A DNA stretch of 64,000 nucleotides from Shewanella olleyana (GTDB taxonomy: Bacteria > Pseudomonadota > Gammaproteobacteria > Enterobacterales > Shewanellaceae): the NCBI RefSeq assembly GCF_023283825.1, contig NZ_JAKILD010000007.1, positions 1 to 64,000 of the forward strand, written 5' to 3'. Each line of letters starts with the position of its first letter. Position 1 is the first letter of the stretch. Made by a program: the position numbers and the translations under genes. Positions 36,796-46,540 of the stretch are shown here, in pieces. The notes beneath the pieces are model-generated. The model had not been told where the DNA came from and searched no databases. It saw only the letters and a program-made list of their open reading frames with translations.

Positions 36796-37719
36796 TTATA
36801 GTAAGTTAGTTAACTCTGGAATAGCATCAAACAAATCAGCTTCAAGACCATAATCAGCCACTTGGAAAATTGGCGCTTCAGGATCTTTGTTAATTGCGAC
36901 AATCACTTTAGAGTCTTTCATTCCCGCTAAATGCTGAATCGCCCCAGAAATACCGACAGCGATATATAAGTCTGGAGCAACAATCTTACCGGTTTGACCC
37001 ACTTGTAAATCATTCGGTACAAAACCTGCGTCAACAGCGGCGCGCGATGCACCTACAGCAGCGGTCATTTTGTCAGCAAGCGCTTCTAAAATGGCAAAGT
37101 TCTCACCACTGCCCATCCCGCGACCACCAGAAACAATCACACCAGCGCTACCTAATTCAGGACGTTCTGATTCAGTCAGTGTTTGCGATACAAACTCTGT
37201 TTTAGCTTCAGCCACAAAGTCTACTGCAACAGCTTCTGCACTACCTTCGTTACCAGCAGCATCAAATGCACTCGTACGAACAGTTAATACTTTTTTGTCA
37301 TCTAAACTTTGCACTGTCGCTAACGCAGAACCTGCGTAGATAGGACGCACAAAGGTATCTGCACTTACCACTTCAATAACTTCTGAAATTTGAGCCACAT
37401 CTAAAAGGGCTGCAACACGAGGAAGCGTATCTTTACCAACACTTGAAGCTGCGGCCACAATGTACTCGTAGTCGCCAGCAAGGTTTAACACAAGCGCTGA
37501 TAAGTTTTCAGCCATTTGCGCTTGGTATGCAGTGGCATCAGCCACTAATACTTTGCTCACACCTGTTAACGCTTGAGCCGCTGAAACAGCTGCTGCACAA
37601 TCACTACCAGCAACCAATACATGAACATCACCACCGATAGCAACTGCGGCGCTGACCACTTTTGCAGTGTCTAGCTTCAAACTTGCATTGTCGTGTTCTG
37701 CTAATACTAAAATGGCCAT
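36796..37719 (-). CDS. etfA: Electron transfer flavoprotein, alpha subunit
   Basis: A 307-residue FAD-binding subunit that takes electrons from acyl-CoA dehydrogenases (such as LiuA and the 596-residue enzyme here) and passes them to ETF-ubiquinone oxidoreductase. The C-terminal FAD domain has VIVSGGRGMGSGENF, SRAAVDAGFVPNDLQVGQTG and AVGISGAIQHLAGMKDSKVI. The N-terminal domain is conserved in length. It follows etfB with a 2-nt gap, so the two are co-translated, and it ends the unit. Confidence 0.96.
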   Translation of the reverse strand: MAILVLAEHDNASLKLDTAKVVSAAVAIGGDVHVLVAGSDCAAAVSAAQALTGVSKVLVADATAYQAQMAENLSALVLNLAGDYEYIVAAASSVGKDTLPRVAALLDVAQISEVIEVVSADTFVRPIYAGSALATVQSLDDKKVLTVRTSAFDAAGNEGSAEAVAVDFVAEAKTEFVSQTLTESERPELGSAGVIVSGGRGMGSGENFAILEALADKMTAAVGASRAAVDAGFVPNDLQVGQTGKIVAPDLYIAVGISGAIQHLAGMKDSKVIVAINKDPEAPIFQVADYGLEADLFDAIPELTNLL

Positions 37720-37721
37720 AA

Positions 37722-38471
37722 TTAGATCACCTTCGCTTCATTTTTTAACTTTTCAACTAGCTCAGCTACTGAACTCACCATGATGCCAGCTTGACGCTCA
37801 GCAGGAGGTGTCACCTTAACGATATTTTGATGTGCTTTTAAGCTCACGCCTAAATCGTCAATTGAAAGCGTTTCAAGCGGCTTACGCTTTGCCTTCATAA
37901 TATTAGGTAATGAAGCATAGCGAGGTTCATTTAAACGTAAATCTGCAGTAACAACAGCAGGTAGTGGCATCTTAAGCGTTTGTAAACCACCATCCACTTC
38001 ACGAGTCACTTCAGCACCCTCTGCACTTAACTTAAGCTCTGAAGCAAAAGTAGCTTGAGGCATTTGAGTTAATGCAGCTAGCATTTGACCGGTTTGGTTG
38101 TTATCACCGTCGATTGATTGTTTACCAAAAATCACTAAATCTGCTTGTTCTTTCTCTTGCACAGCTTTTAGAATTTTAGCGATTGATAAAGGCACTAACT
38201 CTTCATCTGTTTGCACGTGAATTGCGCGGTCTGCACCAAGCGCCATTGAAGTACGTAACTGTTCTTGCACAGCTTTCGCCCCAATACTTACCACCACGAC
38301 TTCTGTCGCACTTCCTGCTTCTTTTAATCGAACTGCTTCTTCAACAGCAATTTCACAAAATGGGTTTAACGCCATTTTTAAATTAGCAGTATCAACATTT
38401 GTGTTATCAGCCTTTACTCTGACTTTCACATTGGCATCGACTACGCGCTTTACAGGCACCAATACTTTCAT
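37722..38471 (-). CDS. etfB: Electron transfer flavoprotein, beta subunit
   Basis: A 249-residue AMP-binding subunit of ETF. The N-terminus [20 protein letters not shown], the [18 protein letters not shown] signature and the [20 protein letters not shown] region define the family. The ATG at 38471 is chosen: AAGGA lies 7 nt upstream, and the 23 extra codons of the longer frame are not family-like. It is the first gene of etfBA, with a palindromic LiuR-like box about 80-100 nt upstream, which suggests co-regulation with leucine degradation. Confidence 0.96.
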   Translation of the reverse strand: MKVLVPVKRVVDANVKVRVKADNTNVDTANLKMALNPFCEIAVEEAVRLKEAGSATEVVVVSIGAKAVQEQLRTSMALGADRAIHVQTDEELVPLSIAKILKAVQEKEQADLVIFGKQSIDGDNNQTGQMLAALTQMPQATFASELKLSAEGAEVTREVDGGLQTLKMPLPAVVTADLRLNEPRYASLPNIMKAKRKPLETLSIDDLGVSLKAHQNIVKVTPPAERQAGIMVSSVAELVEKLKNEAKVI

Positions 38472-38552
38472 GGGATTTCCTTCTACACCTTCAATGTATG
38501 TGGATGGCACATTGGCTATCACCAATGCAATATGGCACAACTTTACGTTCTG

Positions 38553-38568
38553 TTAACGTTAACGTCAA
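38553..38568 (-). promoter_or_regulatory. Putative LiuR operator upstream of etfB
   Basis: TTGACGTTAACGTTAA on the minus strand is a near-perfect palindrome with the ACGTTAACGT core, close in form to the box ahead of liuR. LiuR or related acyl-CoA-responsive regulators control etf genes in several gammaproteobacteria by comparative genomics. The match here is by eye. Confidence 0.6.
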
Positions 38569-38917
38569 CCAAAGTCAAACACTTGTTTATATATTTTTTG
38601 GATTAAGTTGATGCTTATAGATGAGTTGTTTTTGTAATAATTTATTTACCAACCGCTTTATTTAGGCTTTTTTTATTTAATTTACACTTTTAATGTTATT
38701 TTTATTTGATCCAAACAAATTTAGTTTCTATTATTAATCACGATTCAAGTAACCGTGTTTTTCTACTATTATTTGGTTTTACATTTTAAATGGTCAAATC
38801 AATCTACACTCTCGTTTGATAACAATTAAACAATCAAGAGTTTTGATAAGTATTATTTAATAACCACAGAATTACTTGAGATACTTATTATTTAAAATCA
38901 TTAGGATGCACATTGAT

Positions 38918-39322
38918 ATGAGTGACTTTTTAGAAATTTTAACACATGGTCGTCGTTTTAAAGCTGCTGTAAAAGAGTTATCACTAGAAGACTTACGTGA
39001 ACTTTCAGTTAAGCTAGAAAAGATTATCACTGAAAGAGAAGAAGACGAAAAAGCTGAATTAGAAGCTAATGCAGAGCGTAACCAACGTATTGCAGAAATA
39101 TTAGCCCAAATTGAAAACAGTGGTTTATCAATTGAAGACTTAGGTGAAATTACCGCTAAGCCAGCACCTAAGAAACGTGCTCCACGTCCAGCTAAATATC
39201 AAATTGAAGTTGACGGTGAGTTAATTCAGTGGACTGGTCAAGGCCGTATGCCAACAGTATTTAAAAATCAGATTGATGCAGGCAAAACAATGGAAGACTT
39301 TTTAATTCCTGGCATGGAATAA
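38918..39322 (+). CDS. hns: H-NS family nucleoid protein
   Basis: A 134-residue H-NS-like DNA-binding protein that silences AT-rich genes. The N-terminal oligomerisation part is helical and acidic (MSDFLEILTHGRRFKAAVKE, then EEDEKAELEANAERNQRI). A lysine/proline linker (KPAPKKRAPRP) leads to the C-terminal DNA-binding domain with WTGQGRMPTVF, which contains the QGR AT-hook-like loop. I use the ATG at 38918, where family similarity begins; AGGA lies 11 nt before it. The 446-nt upstream region is very AT-rich, possibly autoregulatory. Confidence 0.93.
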   Translation: MSDFLEILTHGRRFKAAVKELSLEDLRELSVKLEKIITEREEDEKAELEANAERNQRIAEILAQIENSGLSIEDLGEITAKPAPKKRAPRPAKYQIEVDGELIQWTGQGRMPTVFKNQIDAGKTMEDFLIPGME

Positions 39323-39342
39323 CAGTTAACCATTTCGCTATT

Positions 39343-39369
39343 AAAGAGCTTACTTAGGTAGGCTCTTTT
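39343..39369 (+). terminator. Terminator of hns
   Basis: AAAGAGC and GCTCTTT with inner AC / GT pairs form a hairpin 20 nt after the stop, followed by TG and more T residues. Confidence 0.65.
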
Positions 39370-39475
39370 GTTATCTGCATAACTAACATCAAATGTTTCC
39401 ACAAACTTATTAGCCATGTAAACTATAAACAATATAGACTCCTCATTAATGCACTCAATTGAATTAGGCCGTATT

Positions 39476-39871
39476 ATGAACATTTCTCGTCAATTTGCGT
39501 TATTAACGTTTCTTCCTGTCGTATTTTTATCTGCCTGTTCTAGCAATTACACCTTCAACAGTAATTTAGATGGTGAAGCGATTGATGAATACTTTCAGCC
39601 TGCAGGTGTTGTGCTATTTAAAGACGGTGAGCGTCCTCAAGGCGCATTTGAAATCGTTGGACTGGTTGAAGGCGAGTCTTGTCAAGAAACTGAACATGGC
39701 GTCCCAGCTAACATCGCAGATGCCCGCACTGAAGCCCGTAAGCAAGCCGTTGAATTAGGCGCTAATGGCTTGATTGTAAAGAAGTGCTTATTAACAGAAC
39801 AGAAAACAAATACCTGTTTTACTCAAGCTTTTTGTGTGGGTCAGGCGATTAAAACTGAAACCGCTCAATAA
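39476..39871 (+). CDS. rcsF: RcsF-like outer membrane lipoprotein
   Basis: A 131-residue lipoprotein. The signal peptide ends in a lipobox (FLSAC, Cys21). The C-terminal domain has the four cysteines of RcsF in order (ESCQ, KKCLL, NTCF, AFCVG), which form two disulfides in E. coli RcsF, and the DARTEARKQAVELGANGLIV helix. RcsF senses envelope damage and signals to the Rcs phosphorelay. The order rcsF-trmO-(acetyltransferase)-proS matches E. coli except for one added gene, which supports the call. No RcsC/D/B genes are in this window, so its partner here is unknown. Confidence 0.85.
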   Translation: MNISRQFALLTFLPVVFLSACSSNYTFNSNLDGEAIDEYFQPAGVVLFKDGERPQGAFEIVGLVEGESCQETEHGVPANIADARTEARKQAVELGANGLIVKKCLLTEQKTNTCFTQAFCVGQAIKTETAQ

Positions 39872-39894
39872 CCGAAAATATATTACTTAAAAAA

Positions 39895-40632
39895 ATGAAT
39901 AAATATTCTGAGCCGACTTTTAGTGCTCAAATTGAGGCGGTTGCAATATGTCGTACACCGTACAAACAAAAGTTTGGAATACCAAGACAACCTGGTCTGG
40001 TAAATGTTCGTGGTTGGGTTGAATTAGCAGCACATGTTAATAATGTCGATGCGGTAAGAGGCATTGAGCAATATTCTCACTTATGGCTACTTTTTTGTTT
40101 TCATGAAAATTTAGCCCAAGGTTGGAAAAATACCGTTAGACCTCCACGACTCGGTGGAAATGAAAAATTAGGTGTGTTTGCCACTCGCTCTACATTTAGA
40201 CCTAATGGTATCGGTCAGTCTGTGGTTAAATTACACAATGTGGTGCAACGAAATGGCAAAGTCTGCTTGGAAATATCCGGTATGGATTTATTAGATGGCA
40301 CTCCCATCATAGATATTAAACCTTATATTCCTTTTTCTGATGCGATAAATCACGCCATTGGTGGTATTGCTCAATCTGCACCTCAATTAATTGAAGTTAA
40401 ATTTAGTCAAAAAGCAGAATCTCAAATTGCTGAACATTCAAGCGCAAATAAAATGAGTGATTTAAAGCAAGTGATTAATGATGTTTTAGCTCAAGATCCT
40501 CGCCCTGCTTATAAAAAAGCAAAAGCGGATAGTAAAATTTATCAAGTGGCTTTATACGATATTGATATTTTTTGGCATATCGTCAATGACAAGATTGAAG
40601 TGATTGAATTAAAGCCAACCTCAGTGGGTTAA
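39895..40632 (+). CDS. trmO: tRNA (adenine-N6)-methyltransferase, TrmO/TsaA type
   Basis: A 245-residue SAM-dependent enzyme that N6-methylates t6A37 of certain tRNAs, tuning threonine decoding. The beta-barrel core has the motifs GIPRQPGLV, HLWLLFCFHEN, GVFATRSTFRPNGIG and LDLLDGTPIIDIKPY-type residues (here GMDLLDGTPIIDIKPYIPF). The C-terminal part (VINDVLAQDPRPAY, then YDIDIFW) is also typical. It follows rcsF by 23 nt, suggesting co-transcription. It acts in the cytoplasm. Confidence 0.93.
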   Translation: MNKYSEPTFSAQIEAVAICRTPYKQKFGIPRQPGLVNVRGWVELAAHVNNVDAVRGIEQYSHLWLLFCFHENLAQGWKNTVRPPRLGGNEKLGVFATRSTFRPNGIGQSVVKLHNVVQRNGKVCLEISGMDLLDGTPIIDIKPYIPFSDAINHAIGGIAQSAPQLIEVKFSQKAESQIAEHSSANKMSDLKQVINDVLAQDPRPAYKKAKADSKIYQVALYDIDIFWHIVNDKIEVIELKPTSVG

Positions 40633-40716
40633 CTATTCTTATACCCACTTACTAAAAACTGCGCGAATAAATATAGTCAGCCTATTGTTAGGTTTCACAA
40701 CTAAAAGTCCATATCT

Positions 40717-41334
40717 ATGATTAACGATAAACCAGATTATCAAACTCAACATAAAAAGCGTTTATCTTGGATGCCTTGGCTTTATTTCTCATTGAAAGAG
40801 AAACATTTAGTTTGGGCAAAGCCTTGGCAGGATGAAATCCAGCAAAGTTTAATGCAAGTTGAAACCATACACATTGGCGAGCAATCCTTTATCGCTCCAG
40901 AAGCGAACTTATTTGCAGAGCGTGGCCGAGATATTCACATCGGCAATCAATGTATGATTGCCGCAGATGTTTTCCTCCATGGCCCTATAAAAATGGGCAA
41001 TGAAGTTGCTATTAACCATGGTTGCTCGTTTGATGGCGGCAAAGTGGGGATTACCATTGGCAATCGTACTCGCATTGCAAATAACGTCACCATTTATGCT
41101 TTTAATCATGGGATGTCAGTGGATTCGCCTATTTATCAACAAGCAGTAACCGCAAAAGGTATCACCATTGGGGAAGATGTATGGGTTGGCGCTCAAGCAG
41201 GTATTGTCGATGGGGTGAATATTGGCAACCAAGCCGTCGTGGGTATGGGCAGCATTGTCACTAAAGATGTACCAGATTTTGCTATTGTCGCGGGTAACCC
41301 TGCAAAGATAATTGGCGACAGACGAGATAAATAA
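40717..41334 (+). CDS. Hexapeptide-repeat acetyltransferase
   Basis: A 205-residue acyltransferase of the left-handed beta-helix family. Hexapeptide repeats run from about residue 50 to 190 (IHIGNQCMIAADVFLHGPIK, ITIGNRTRIANNVTIYAFNH, GITIGEDVWVGAQAGIVDGV, IGNQAVVGMGSIVTKDVP). The catalytic His candidate is in FNHGM. The closing VAGNPAKIIGDR is typical of maltose/galactoside O-acetyltransferase-like enzymes. A sugar acceptor is likely but unspecified. It lies between trmO and proS on the same strand, with gaps of 84 and 296 nt. Confidence 0.87.
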   Translation: MINDKPDYQTQHKKRLSWMPWLYFSLKEKHLVWAKPWQDEIQQSLMQVETIHIGEQSFIAPEANLFAERGRDIHIGNQCMIAADVFLHGPIKMGNEVAINHGCSFDGGKVGITIGNRTRIANNVTIYAFNHGMSVDSPIYQQAVTAKGITIGEDVWVGAQAGIVDGVNIGNQAVVGMGSIVTKDVPDFAIVAGNPAKIIGDRRDK

Positions 41335-41630
41335 GTTTAATCAACCCGTTTAGTATCCTAATTTTATAAGCTAATTCTATGCGCTAAATTCTATGAGTAA
41401 ACTTTACGAAGTGTAAGCAATGCGACTAGGGCCTAGTAATGCTTGGCAGTCAGTCTATGTAGCCGTTTATTTAATTAAATACACCGTAAAAACCATTGAT
41501 AATACGCTAACTCATCAACTCCCTTCTATAGCACTTTCAATAAAGCATTCTTCACAGCAATTATCGGGTGACAACATCGTGGCAAGTGCTAAAATGTCGC
41601 TCATTAATAGCTACTAAGTGGACATTGGGA

Positions 41631-43346
41631 ATGCGAGTTAGCAAGTACCTGCTTTCAACACAAAAAGAAACCCCTGCTAATGCAGAGGTTGCCAGTCATC
41701 AATTAATGCTACGTGCGGGCTTTATCCGTCGTAATGCATCAGGTCTATATTCATGGTTACCGAGCGGTTTACGTGTTTTACGTAAAGTTGAAGCGATAAT
41801 TCGTGAAGAAATGGACAAAGCAGGTGCAATTGAAATTTTAATGCCGCTAGTTCAACCCGCAGATCTTTGGGTTGAAACGGGTCGTTGGGAAAAGTTTGGT
41901 CCTGAATTACTACGTTTCCAAGACCGTCATAATCGTGATTTCGTACTTGGACCAACTCACGAAGAAGTGATTACTGATTTAGTGCGTAAAGAAGTAAGCT
42001 CTTATAAGCAACTTCCACTTAGTCTTTACCAAGTACAAACAAAATTTCGTGACGAAGTTCGTCCACGTTTCGGTGTGATGCGTGCCCGTGAATTCTTGAT
42101 GAAAGATGCTTACTCTTTCCATTTAAATCAAGAATGTATGGACACGACTTACGCTGCAATGCATGAAGCATATAACAATATCTTCACTCGAATGGGTTTA
42201 GCTTTCCGCTCAGTGATTGCTGACACCGGATCAATTGGTGGCGACACATCTCACGAATTCCACGTGTTAGCTAACAGTGGTGAAGATTTAATTGCTTACT
42301 CAACTGATAGCGATTATGCCGCTAACATCGAAAAAGCAGAATCTCCAGAACCGACTGCAGCTTTAGCGTCACCAACGTTAGAAATGACTTTGGTTGACAC
42401 TCCTAATGCCAAAACTATTGCTGAGCTAGTTGAGCAATTTGACATTGAGATCACCAAAACGGTGAAAACGCTGATTGTTAAAGGGGCAACAGAAGACGCA
42501 CCTTTAGTGGCGTTAGTTGTTCGTGGCGATCATGAGTTAAATGAATTAAAAGCTGAAAAGCATGAACTTGTATTGTCTCCTTTTGAGTTTGCAAACGAAG
42601 AAGATATCAAAGCTGTCATTGGCGCGGGCCCTGGTTCAATTGGCCCAGTGGGTCTTGAAATGCCAATTATCATCGACAAAGATGTTGCTGTTATCAGTGA
42701 TTTCACTGCTGGGGCTAACCAAGAAGGTAAGCATTTCTTCGGCATTAACTGGGAACGTGATTTACCAATGGCGCAAACCATGGATATCCGTAACGTAGTA
42801 GAAGGTGAAGCAACACCCGATGGCAAAGGTACATATGCTTTCGCTCGTGGTATTGAAGTAGGTCATATTTTCCAATTAGGCACTAACTACTCTGAAGCCA
42901 TGGGTGCTACCGTCCTTGATGAAAACGGTAAATCTAAAGTGATGATGATGGGTTGTTACGGCGCAGGCGTTAGCCGAATCGTTGCTGCAGCGATTGAGCA
43001 AAATCATGATGAGCGTGGCATGATGCTTCCTGAGTCTCTTGCACCGTTCACTGTGGGTATTTTACCGATGAACATGCATAAATCTCACCGTGTAAAAGAA
43101 ATGGCTGAGCAGTTGTATAAAGACTTAGCGGCAGAAGGCATTGAAATCTTACTCGACGATCGTAAAGAACGTCCAGGTGTGATGTTCAACGATATGGAAT
43201 TAGTTGGCTTGCCACACGTTGTAGTGATTGGCGACAGAAATATTGATGCGGGCGTATTCGAGTATAAAAATCGTCGTACGGGTGAAAAGCAAGATATCCC
43301 ATTCGATCAAATTATTGATTTCATCAAATCTTCAATTAAAGGCTAA
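41631..43346 (+). CDS. proS: Prolyl-tRNA synthetase
   Basis: A 571-residue class II aminoacyl-tRNA synthetase charging tRNA(Pro). The N-terminus [20 protein letters not shown] is characteristic. The class II motifs are present ([20 protein letters not shown] for motif 2; [17 protein letters not shown] for motif 3). The YbaK-like editing insert (residues about 225-385) is intact, making this the long bacterial form. The C-terminal anticodon-binding domain follows. The ATG at 41631 has TGGGA upstream; the longer frame adds 21 unrelated residues. Confidence 0.97.
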   Translation: MRVSKYLLSTQKETPANAEVASHQLMLRAGFIRRNASGLYSWLPSGLRVLRKVEAIIREEMDKAGAIEILMPLVQPADLWVETGRWEKFGPELLRFQDRHNRDFVLGPTHEEVITDLVRKEVSSYKQLPLSLYQVQTKFRDEVRPRFGVMRAREFLMKDAYSFHLNQECMDTTYAAMHEAYNNIFTRMGLAFRSVIADTGSIGGDTSHEFHVLANSGEDLIAYSTDSDYAANIEKAESPEPTAALASPTLEMTLVDTPNAKTIAELVEQFDIEITKTVKTLIVKGATEDAPLVALVVRGDHELNELKAEKHELVLSPFEFANEEDIKAVIGAGPGSIGPVGLEMPIIIDKDVAVISDFTAGANQEGKHFFGINWERDLPMAQTMDIRNVVEGEATPDGKGTYAFARGIEVGHIFQLGTNYSEAMGATVLDENGKSKVMMMGCYGAGVSRIVAAAIEQNHDERGMMLPESLAPFTVGILPMNMHKSHRVKEMAEQLYKDLAAEGIEILLDDRKERPGVMFNDMELVGLPHVVVIGDRNIDAGVFEYKNRRTGEKQDIPFDQIIDFIKSSIKG

Positions 43347-43390
43347 TCACGCCTGCGAAGTTCTTAAGTGCTTTAAAAAGCCTCGACGTT

Positions 43391-43416
43391 AAAACGCACC
43401 TTAAGGTGCGTTTTTT
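43391..43416 (+). terminator. Terminator of proS
   Basis: AAAACGCACC and GGTGCGTTTT form a GC-rich stem around TTAA with six T residues. Confidence 0.9.
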
Positions 43417-43547
43417 ATGCCTAAACAATTGTGATACCAAACCAAGCTTTGACCGTTAAAGATGAAATAACTGTTCAATTACTCGTCGAACCAGATATTA
43501 TTAACCATACTGATATCATGGCGTTAGTCATTGGAAGGAGATCTTAG

Positions 43548-44687
43548 TTGGCAGAATCAATTGCACTTGTTTTAGGCGGTGGTGGCGCGAGAGCCGCTTA
43601 TCAAATAGGGGTATTAAAAGCCTTAGTCCAACTGTACCCGCGTAATCATCACATTCCATTTGAAATTATTAGTGGCACATCTGCTGGGGCAATTAATGCG
43701 ACATCTTTGGCCACTCATGCTTCATGTTTTCATCTTGGGGTGAAGAAATTAGATTGGGTTTGGCGACACTTTGAAACGAAAAAAGTGTACCACTCTTCGT
43801 TTGGTAAGGTATTTAAGCACCTTTGTAAAATGGCGCTTAAAGGACTGCAAAGCGATAAAATGAATACTGATGCTGGCAGCCTACTCGATAACTCTCCTTT
43901 ACGCAGTCTACTTAACCAGCTCATTGATTTTCAGCGAATAGAACGCAACATTGGCAGCGGTGCACTAAAAGCCATTAGTTTAGATGCTTCTAGTTACAAC
44001 GACTCTCACTCTTACAGCTTCTACCAAGCCAACAGCAGCATCAATGATTGGCAAAGAGCCAGAAGGCAAGGCAATCGCTGTACCTTAACGACAGATCATT
44101 TAATGGCGACCTCTGCTATTCCGTTAGTATTTCCGTCAATTAAATTGAATCAGGCTTATTTTGGTGACGGTTCGGTGCATCAACTTTCACCACTATCAAG
44201 CCCGATACATTTAGGCGCAGATAAAATCATGGTGATTAATCTCGATAGTCCTCATCAGCACGACGATGACATCGACGCACACCCTAAAACAGCCACCATA
44301 GCGGGTCATTTACTTGATACCATTTTCTCAGATACATTAAATAGTGACTTAGAACGTTTAGAGCGAATAAACACTACATTAGCGTTAATTCCAGAAGCAG
44401 ATGCTAAGCTAATAAATTTACGAAAAATTGATACCTTAGTCATTAAACCAAGTGAAGATTTAAGTGAAATTGCAGCACGTTACTTTAAGGAATTACCTCT
44501 TGCCATCAGAATATTGCTAAAATTCTTTGGCATAGATTGTGAGACAGACTCCAGTATTGTTTCATATTTATTATTTGAAAAGGCCTATACGAGTGCTTTA
44601 ATTGAATTAGGTTACCAAGACGCTATGACAGAAATCGATACCATTAAGGAATTTTTTAATCTCGACCAAGTAAGCAATAGCCAGTAG
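43548..44687 (+). CDS. Patatin-like phospholipase (RssA-like)
   Basis: A 379-residue lipid acyl hydrolase. It has the oxyanion loop LGGGGARAAYQIGVLKAL, the nucleophile motif GTSAG with Ser45, and the catalytic Asp207 in FGDGSVHQ (usually DGG or DGS), together forming the Ser-Asp dyad. There is no signal peptide, so it is cytoplasmic or peripheral to the membrane. The start is a TTG at 43548: the ideal ribosome site GGAAGGAG lies 7 nt upstream and no ATG fits. The C-terminal 90 residues have no motif I recognise. It is a single gene after the proS terminator. Confidence 0.88.
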   Translation: MAESIALVLGGGGARAAYQIGVLKALVQLYPRNHHIPFEIISGTSAGAINATSLATHASCFHLGVKKLDWVWRHFETKKVYHSSFGKVFKHLCKMALKGLQSDKMNTDAGSLLDNSPLRSLLNQLIDFQRIERNIGSGALKAISLDASSYNDSHSYSFYQANSSINDWQRARRQGNRCTLTTDHLMATSAIPLVFPSIKLNQAYFGDGSVHQLSPLSSPIHLGADKIMVINLDSPHQHDDDIDAHPKTATIAGHLLDTIFSDTLNSDLERLERINTTLALIPEADAKLINLRKIDTLVIKPSEDLSEIAARYFKELPLAIRILLKFFGIDCETDSSIVSYLLFEKAYTSALIELGYQDAMTEIDTIKEFFNLDQVSNSQ

Positions 44688-44993
44688 AAATAGCCAGTAA
44701 CCATATTGAAATTACTATTATCAATTGAGTTAAATTTAAACACTAAAATATTCATCGTTATTAAACAAAAATCAATTTTGCTGTGTGCCATGAAATAATA
44801 ACCTGAACACGAAAAAAATGCTCATGAGCTCAATTAGGTTAATTACACCGATAGCCTTCACTTAATGACCGTTTACTTTGAATCACAATTAACATTCAAG
44901 CCAGAGCTAACCCTGCTCTAACCCAAGACAGCTGCACACCGTCAATTGAACTGAAATTTATCAAGATACTTTCCTTAGCCAAGTTATAATGGC
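44688..44993. other. Intergenic, nothing recognised
   Basis: About 300 AT-rich bases after the patatin gene. There is no frame or strong hairpin. TATAAT at 44985-44990, just before the small gene, could be a -10 element, which would leave almost no leader. Confidence 0.35.
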
Positions 44994-45191
44994 ATGAAGA
45001 CCACCCTAACCCTTTTCCTCCGAAAAAATAAAATCGCTACTGAACGTTTAGGTCAATCCGACTCTCCATTTAATAATGGAGGCGTATTTCACTGGGAAAA
45101 AACAGGCAATATTATCTATTTAGATCGCGGCCAAATTTATCATGTTGTCGAAGACGAAATGAACTTAGTGAATGTGGGATGTACTTATTGA
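44994..45191 (+). CDS. Small hypothetical protein
   Basis: A 65-residue frame with a reasonably protein-like composition (FHWEKTGNIIYLDRGQIYHV). There is no clear ribosome site; TATAAT overlaps the position just before the ATG, so the mRNA might be nearly leaderless or the start may be wrong. It overlaps the next tiny frame by 13 nt. I recognise no family. Confidence 0.45.
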   Translation: MKTTLTLFLRKNKIATERLGQSDSPFNNGGVFHWEKTGNIIYLDRGQIYHVVEDEMNLVNVGCTY

Positions 45192-45337
45192 AGGTGGAGA
45201 GTCAACGAATACGCGGAAATGATGAAGAAAAATATATTGTGAAAAAATTGCTGATTTACCCAGTAAATCATCCATTAGATCAGATAGTTCGCCATACTCT
45301 TCCCACGCTAAAGATTGAACAAAAAAATTCACCGTGA
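45179..45337 (+). CDS. Possible 52-residue protein overlapping the previous one
   Basis: Starts at an ATG behind GTGGG inside the end of the previous frame and encodes a basic 52-residue peptide (MYLLKVESQRIRGNDEEKYI at the start). Its end runs into the terminator hairpin at 45325. The overlap is reminiscent of coupled genes, but it may equally be a frameshifted remainder of one gene. Confidence 0.3.
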   Translation: MYLLKVESQRIRGNDEEKYIVKKLLIYPVNHPLDQIVRHTLPTLKIEQKNSP

Positions 45338-45352
45338 TAGGTGATTTTTTTT
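45325..45352 (+). terminator. Intrinsic terminator
   Basis: AAATTCACC and GGTGATTT pair around GTGATA, followed by eight T residues. It closes the small gene unit at 44994-45337. Confidence 0.8.
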
Positions 45353-45480
45353 GCTTTCGTTATAAATTCAAATTAGGTAAAAATGGATGTGTATTCAAAG
45401 TGAATACCACTCATCTGTGAGTTGAACTGTCACTCGTTTAGTGATCATTTATCAGTTTAAGAAACACGTTGGAAAGAGAA

Positions 45481-45642
45481 ATGTCTCAATACTACAAATT
45501 TGATATCGACGACGCCCTATGGGAAAACGAAGTTGAAGAAAAGCCAAAAGCGAAAAAGCTAAAGCAACGCAGAGTAGATGTTAAGCGTCGTTATGCTGAT
45601 GAATATGCGGAATTGGATTTTGAAGTAAACCAGTACAATTAA
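45481..45642 (+). CDS. Small charged protein
   Basis: A 53-residue protein with alternating acidic and basic segments: YYKFDIDDALWENEVEEK, then KPKAKKLKQRRVDVKRR, then ADEYAELDFEVNQYN. TTGGAAAGAGAA precedes the ATG and a strong terminator follows 20 nt after the stop, so it is likely an expressed single gene. It has the look of the short charged proteins conserved in gammaproteobacteria; I cannot name the family. Confidence 0.65.
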   Translation: MSQYYKFDIDDALWENEVEEKPKAKKLKQRRVDVKRRYADEYAELDFEVNQYN

Positions 45643-45662
45643 GTGTTTATACTTATTCGATT

Positions 45663-45696
45663 AAAAAGCAAGTTGCCCCGCAACTTGCTTTTTTAT
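45663..45696. terminator. Bidirectional terminator
   Basis: AAAAAGCAAGTTGC and GCAACTTGCTTTTT form an almost uninterrupted stem with T-runs on both strands. It ends the small charged gene (+) and the YfaZ-like gene (-). Confidence 0.88.
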
Positions 45697-45727
45697 TCCC
45701 TATGACTTCAGGCCAATACTATCAAAC

Positions 45728-46267
45728 TTAAAAGCGAGAAGTCCCGCCAATAAAGAAACCATCTTCAAAAGATCTATCTGATCTACCGTCATACTTAAAA
45801 TTCAAGTTACGGTAACCAATGAAGATAGCCATATTAGGATTAAAGTCATACTGCACTTTGGCACCTAACTCTGTATAACCATCAACATCTGAAAATGACA
45901 ATACCGATGGCGCATAATAAGCATCACCGTGAATAGAGATATTATTGCTTAATGCAAATGAGTAATGTCCTCCAACTGAAATAACACTACCATCTGGGCT
46001 GTTATCAAACCATACCGATGTCCACTTAGGGCCAATTTCGATAGTATGAGGACCAGTTTGATGCATCATATGCATCGCGAACTCTGCTAGATGGCCTTTT
46101 TTATCGGAGTAAATATAGCCACCCTCAAGGTTTGCGTGAGAATTAATATTTGACTTTAGATTTGCCGACACAACATGTTCACTTAATCCAAGAGTGATTT
46201 CACTCGCTGTAACGCTTAAAGGTAATGCACTTGCTGTCATAGCCGCTGCTAAAATGATTTTTTTCAT
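45728..46267 (-). CDS. YfaZ-like outer membrane protein
   Basis: A 179-residue protein with a signal peptide (MKKIILAAAMTASALPLSVT, cut near SE) and repeated amphipathic strands (NLEGGYIYSDKKGHLAEFAM, YTELGAKVQYDFNP, AIFIGYRNLNFKYD). It ends in GGTSRF with a terminal Phe, the usual signal for insertion by the Bam machinery. The pattern fits the YfaZ family of small outer membrane barrels, whose function is not known. It has its own terminator shared with the convergent gene. Confidence 0.78.
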   Translation of the reverse strand: MKKIILAAAMTASALPLSVTASEITLGLSEHVVSANLKSNINSHANLEGGYIYSDKKGHLAEFAMHMMHQTGPHTIEIGPKWTSVWFDNSPDGSVISVGGHYSFALSNNISIHGDAYYAPSVLSFSDVDGYTELGAKVQYDFNPNMAIFIGYRNLNFKYDGRSDRSFEDGFFIGGTSRF

Positions 46268-46540
46268 ACTACAAACCTCAGTCTTAAAATCTTAATAGGC
46301 GAGATTATACTGAGCTAATTTATTTAGTCTTTAAAAATCAGTTGTATCGCTGAGGCTTCGAGCAATACCCACACAAACCCTACACACCAGAGTAACAAAA
46401 GTGTTTTTTTATCAATAAATGATACCTATTCAAGGGAGACATAGATGATGACAGAAAAACAACCTTGAAAGATTAACAAGCCCTAGCGAACAAGCTAGCA
46501 AACTCCAGCCGTCAAATTCCCCCTTAAAATTAAGTTGCGC

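Noticed and set aside
41420..41617. 65-residue frame upstream of proS
   Set aside because: No ribosome site, no recognisable features, and it overlaps the likely proS promoter/leader.
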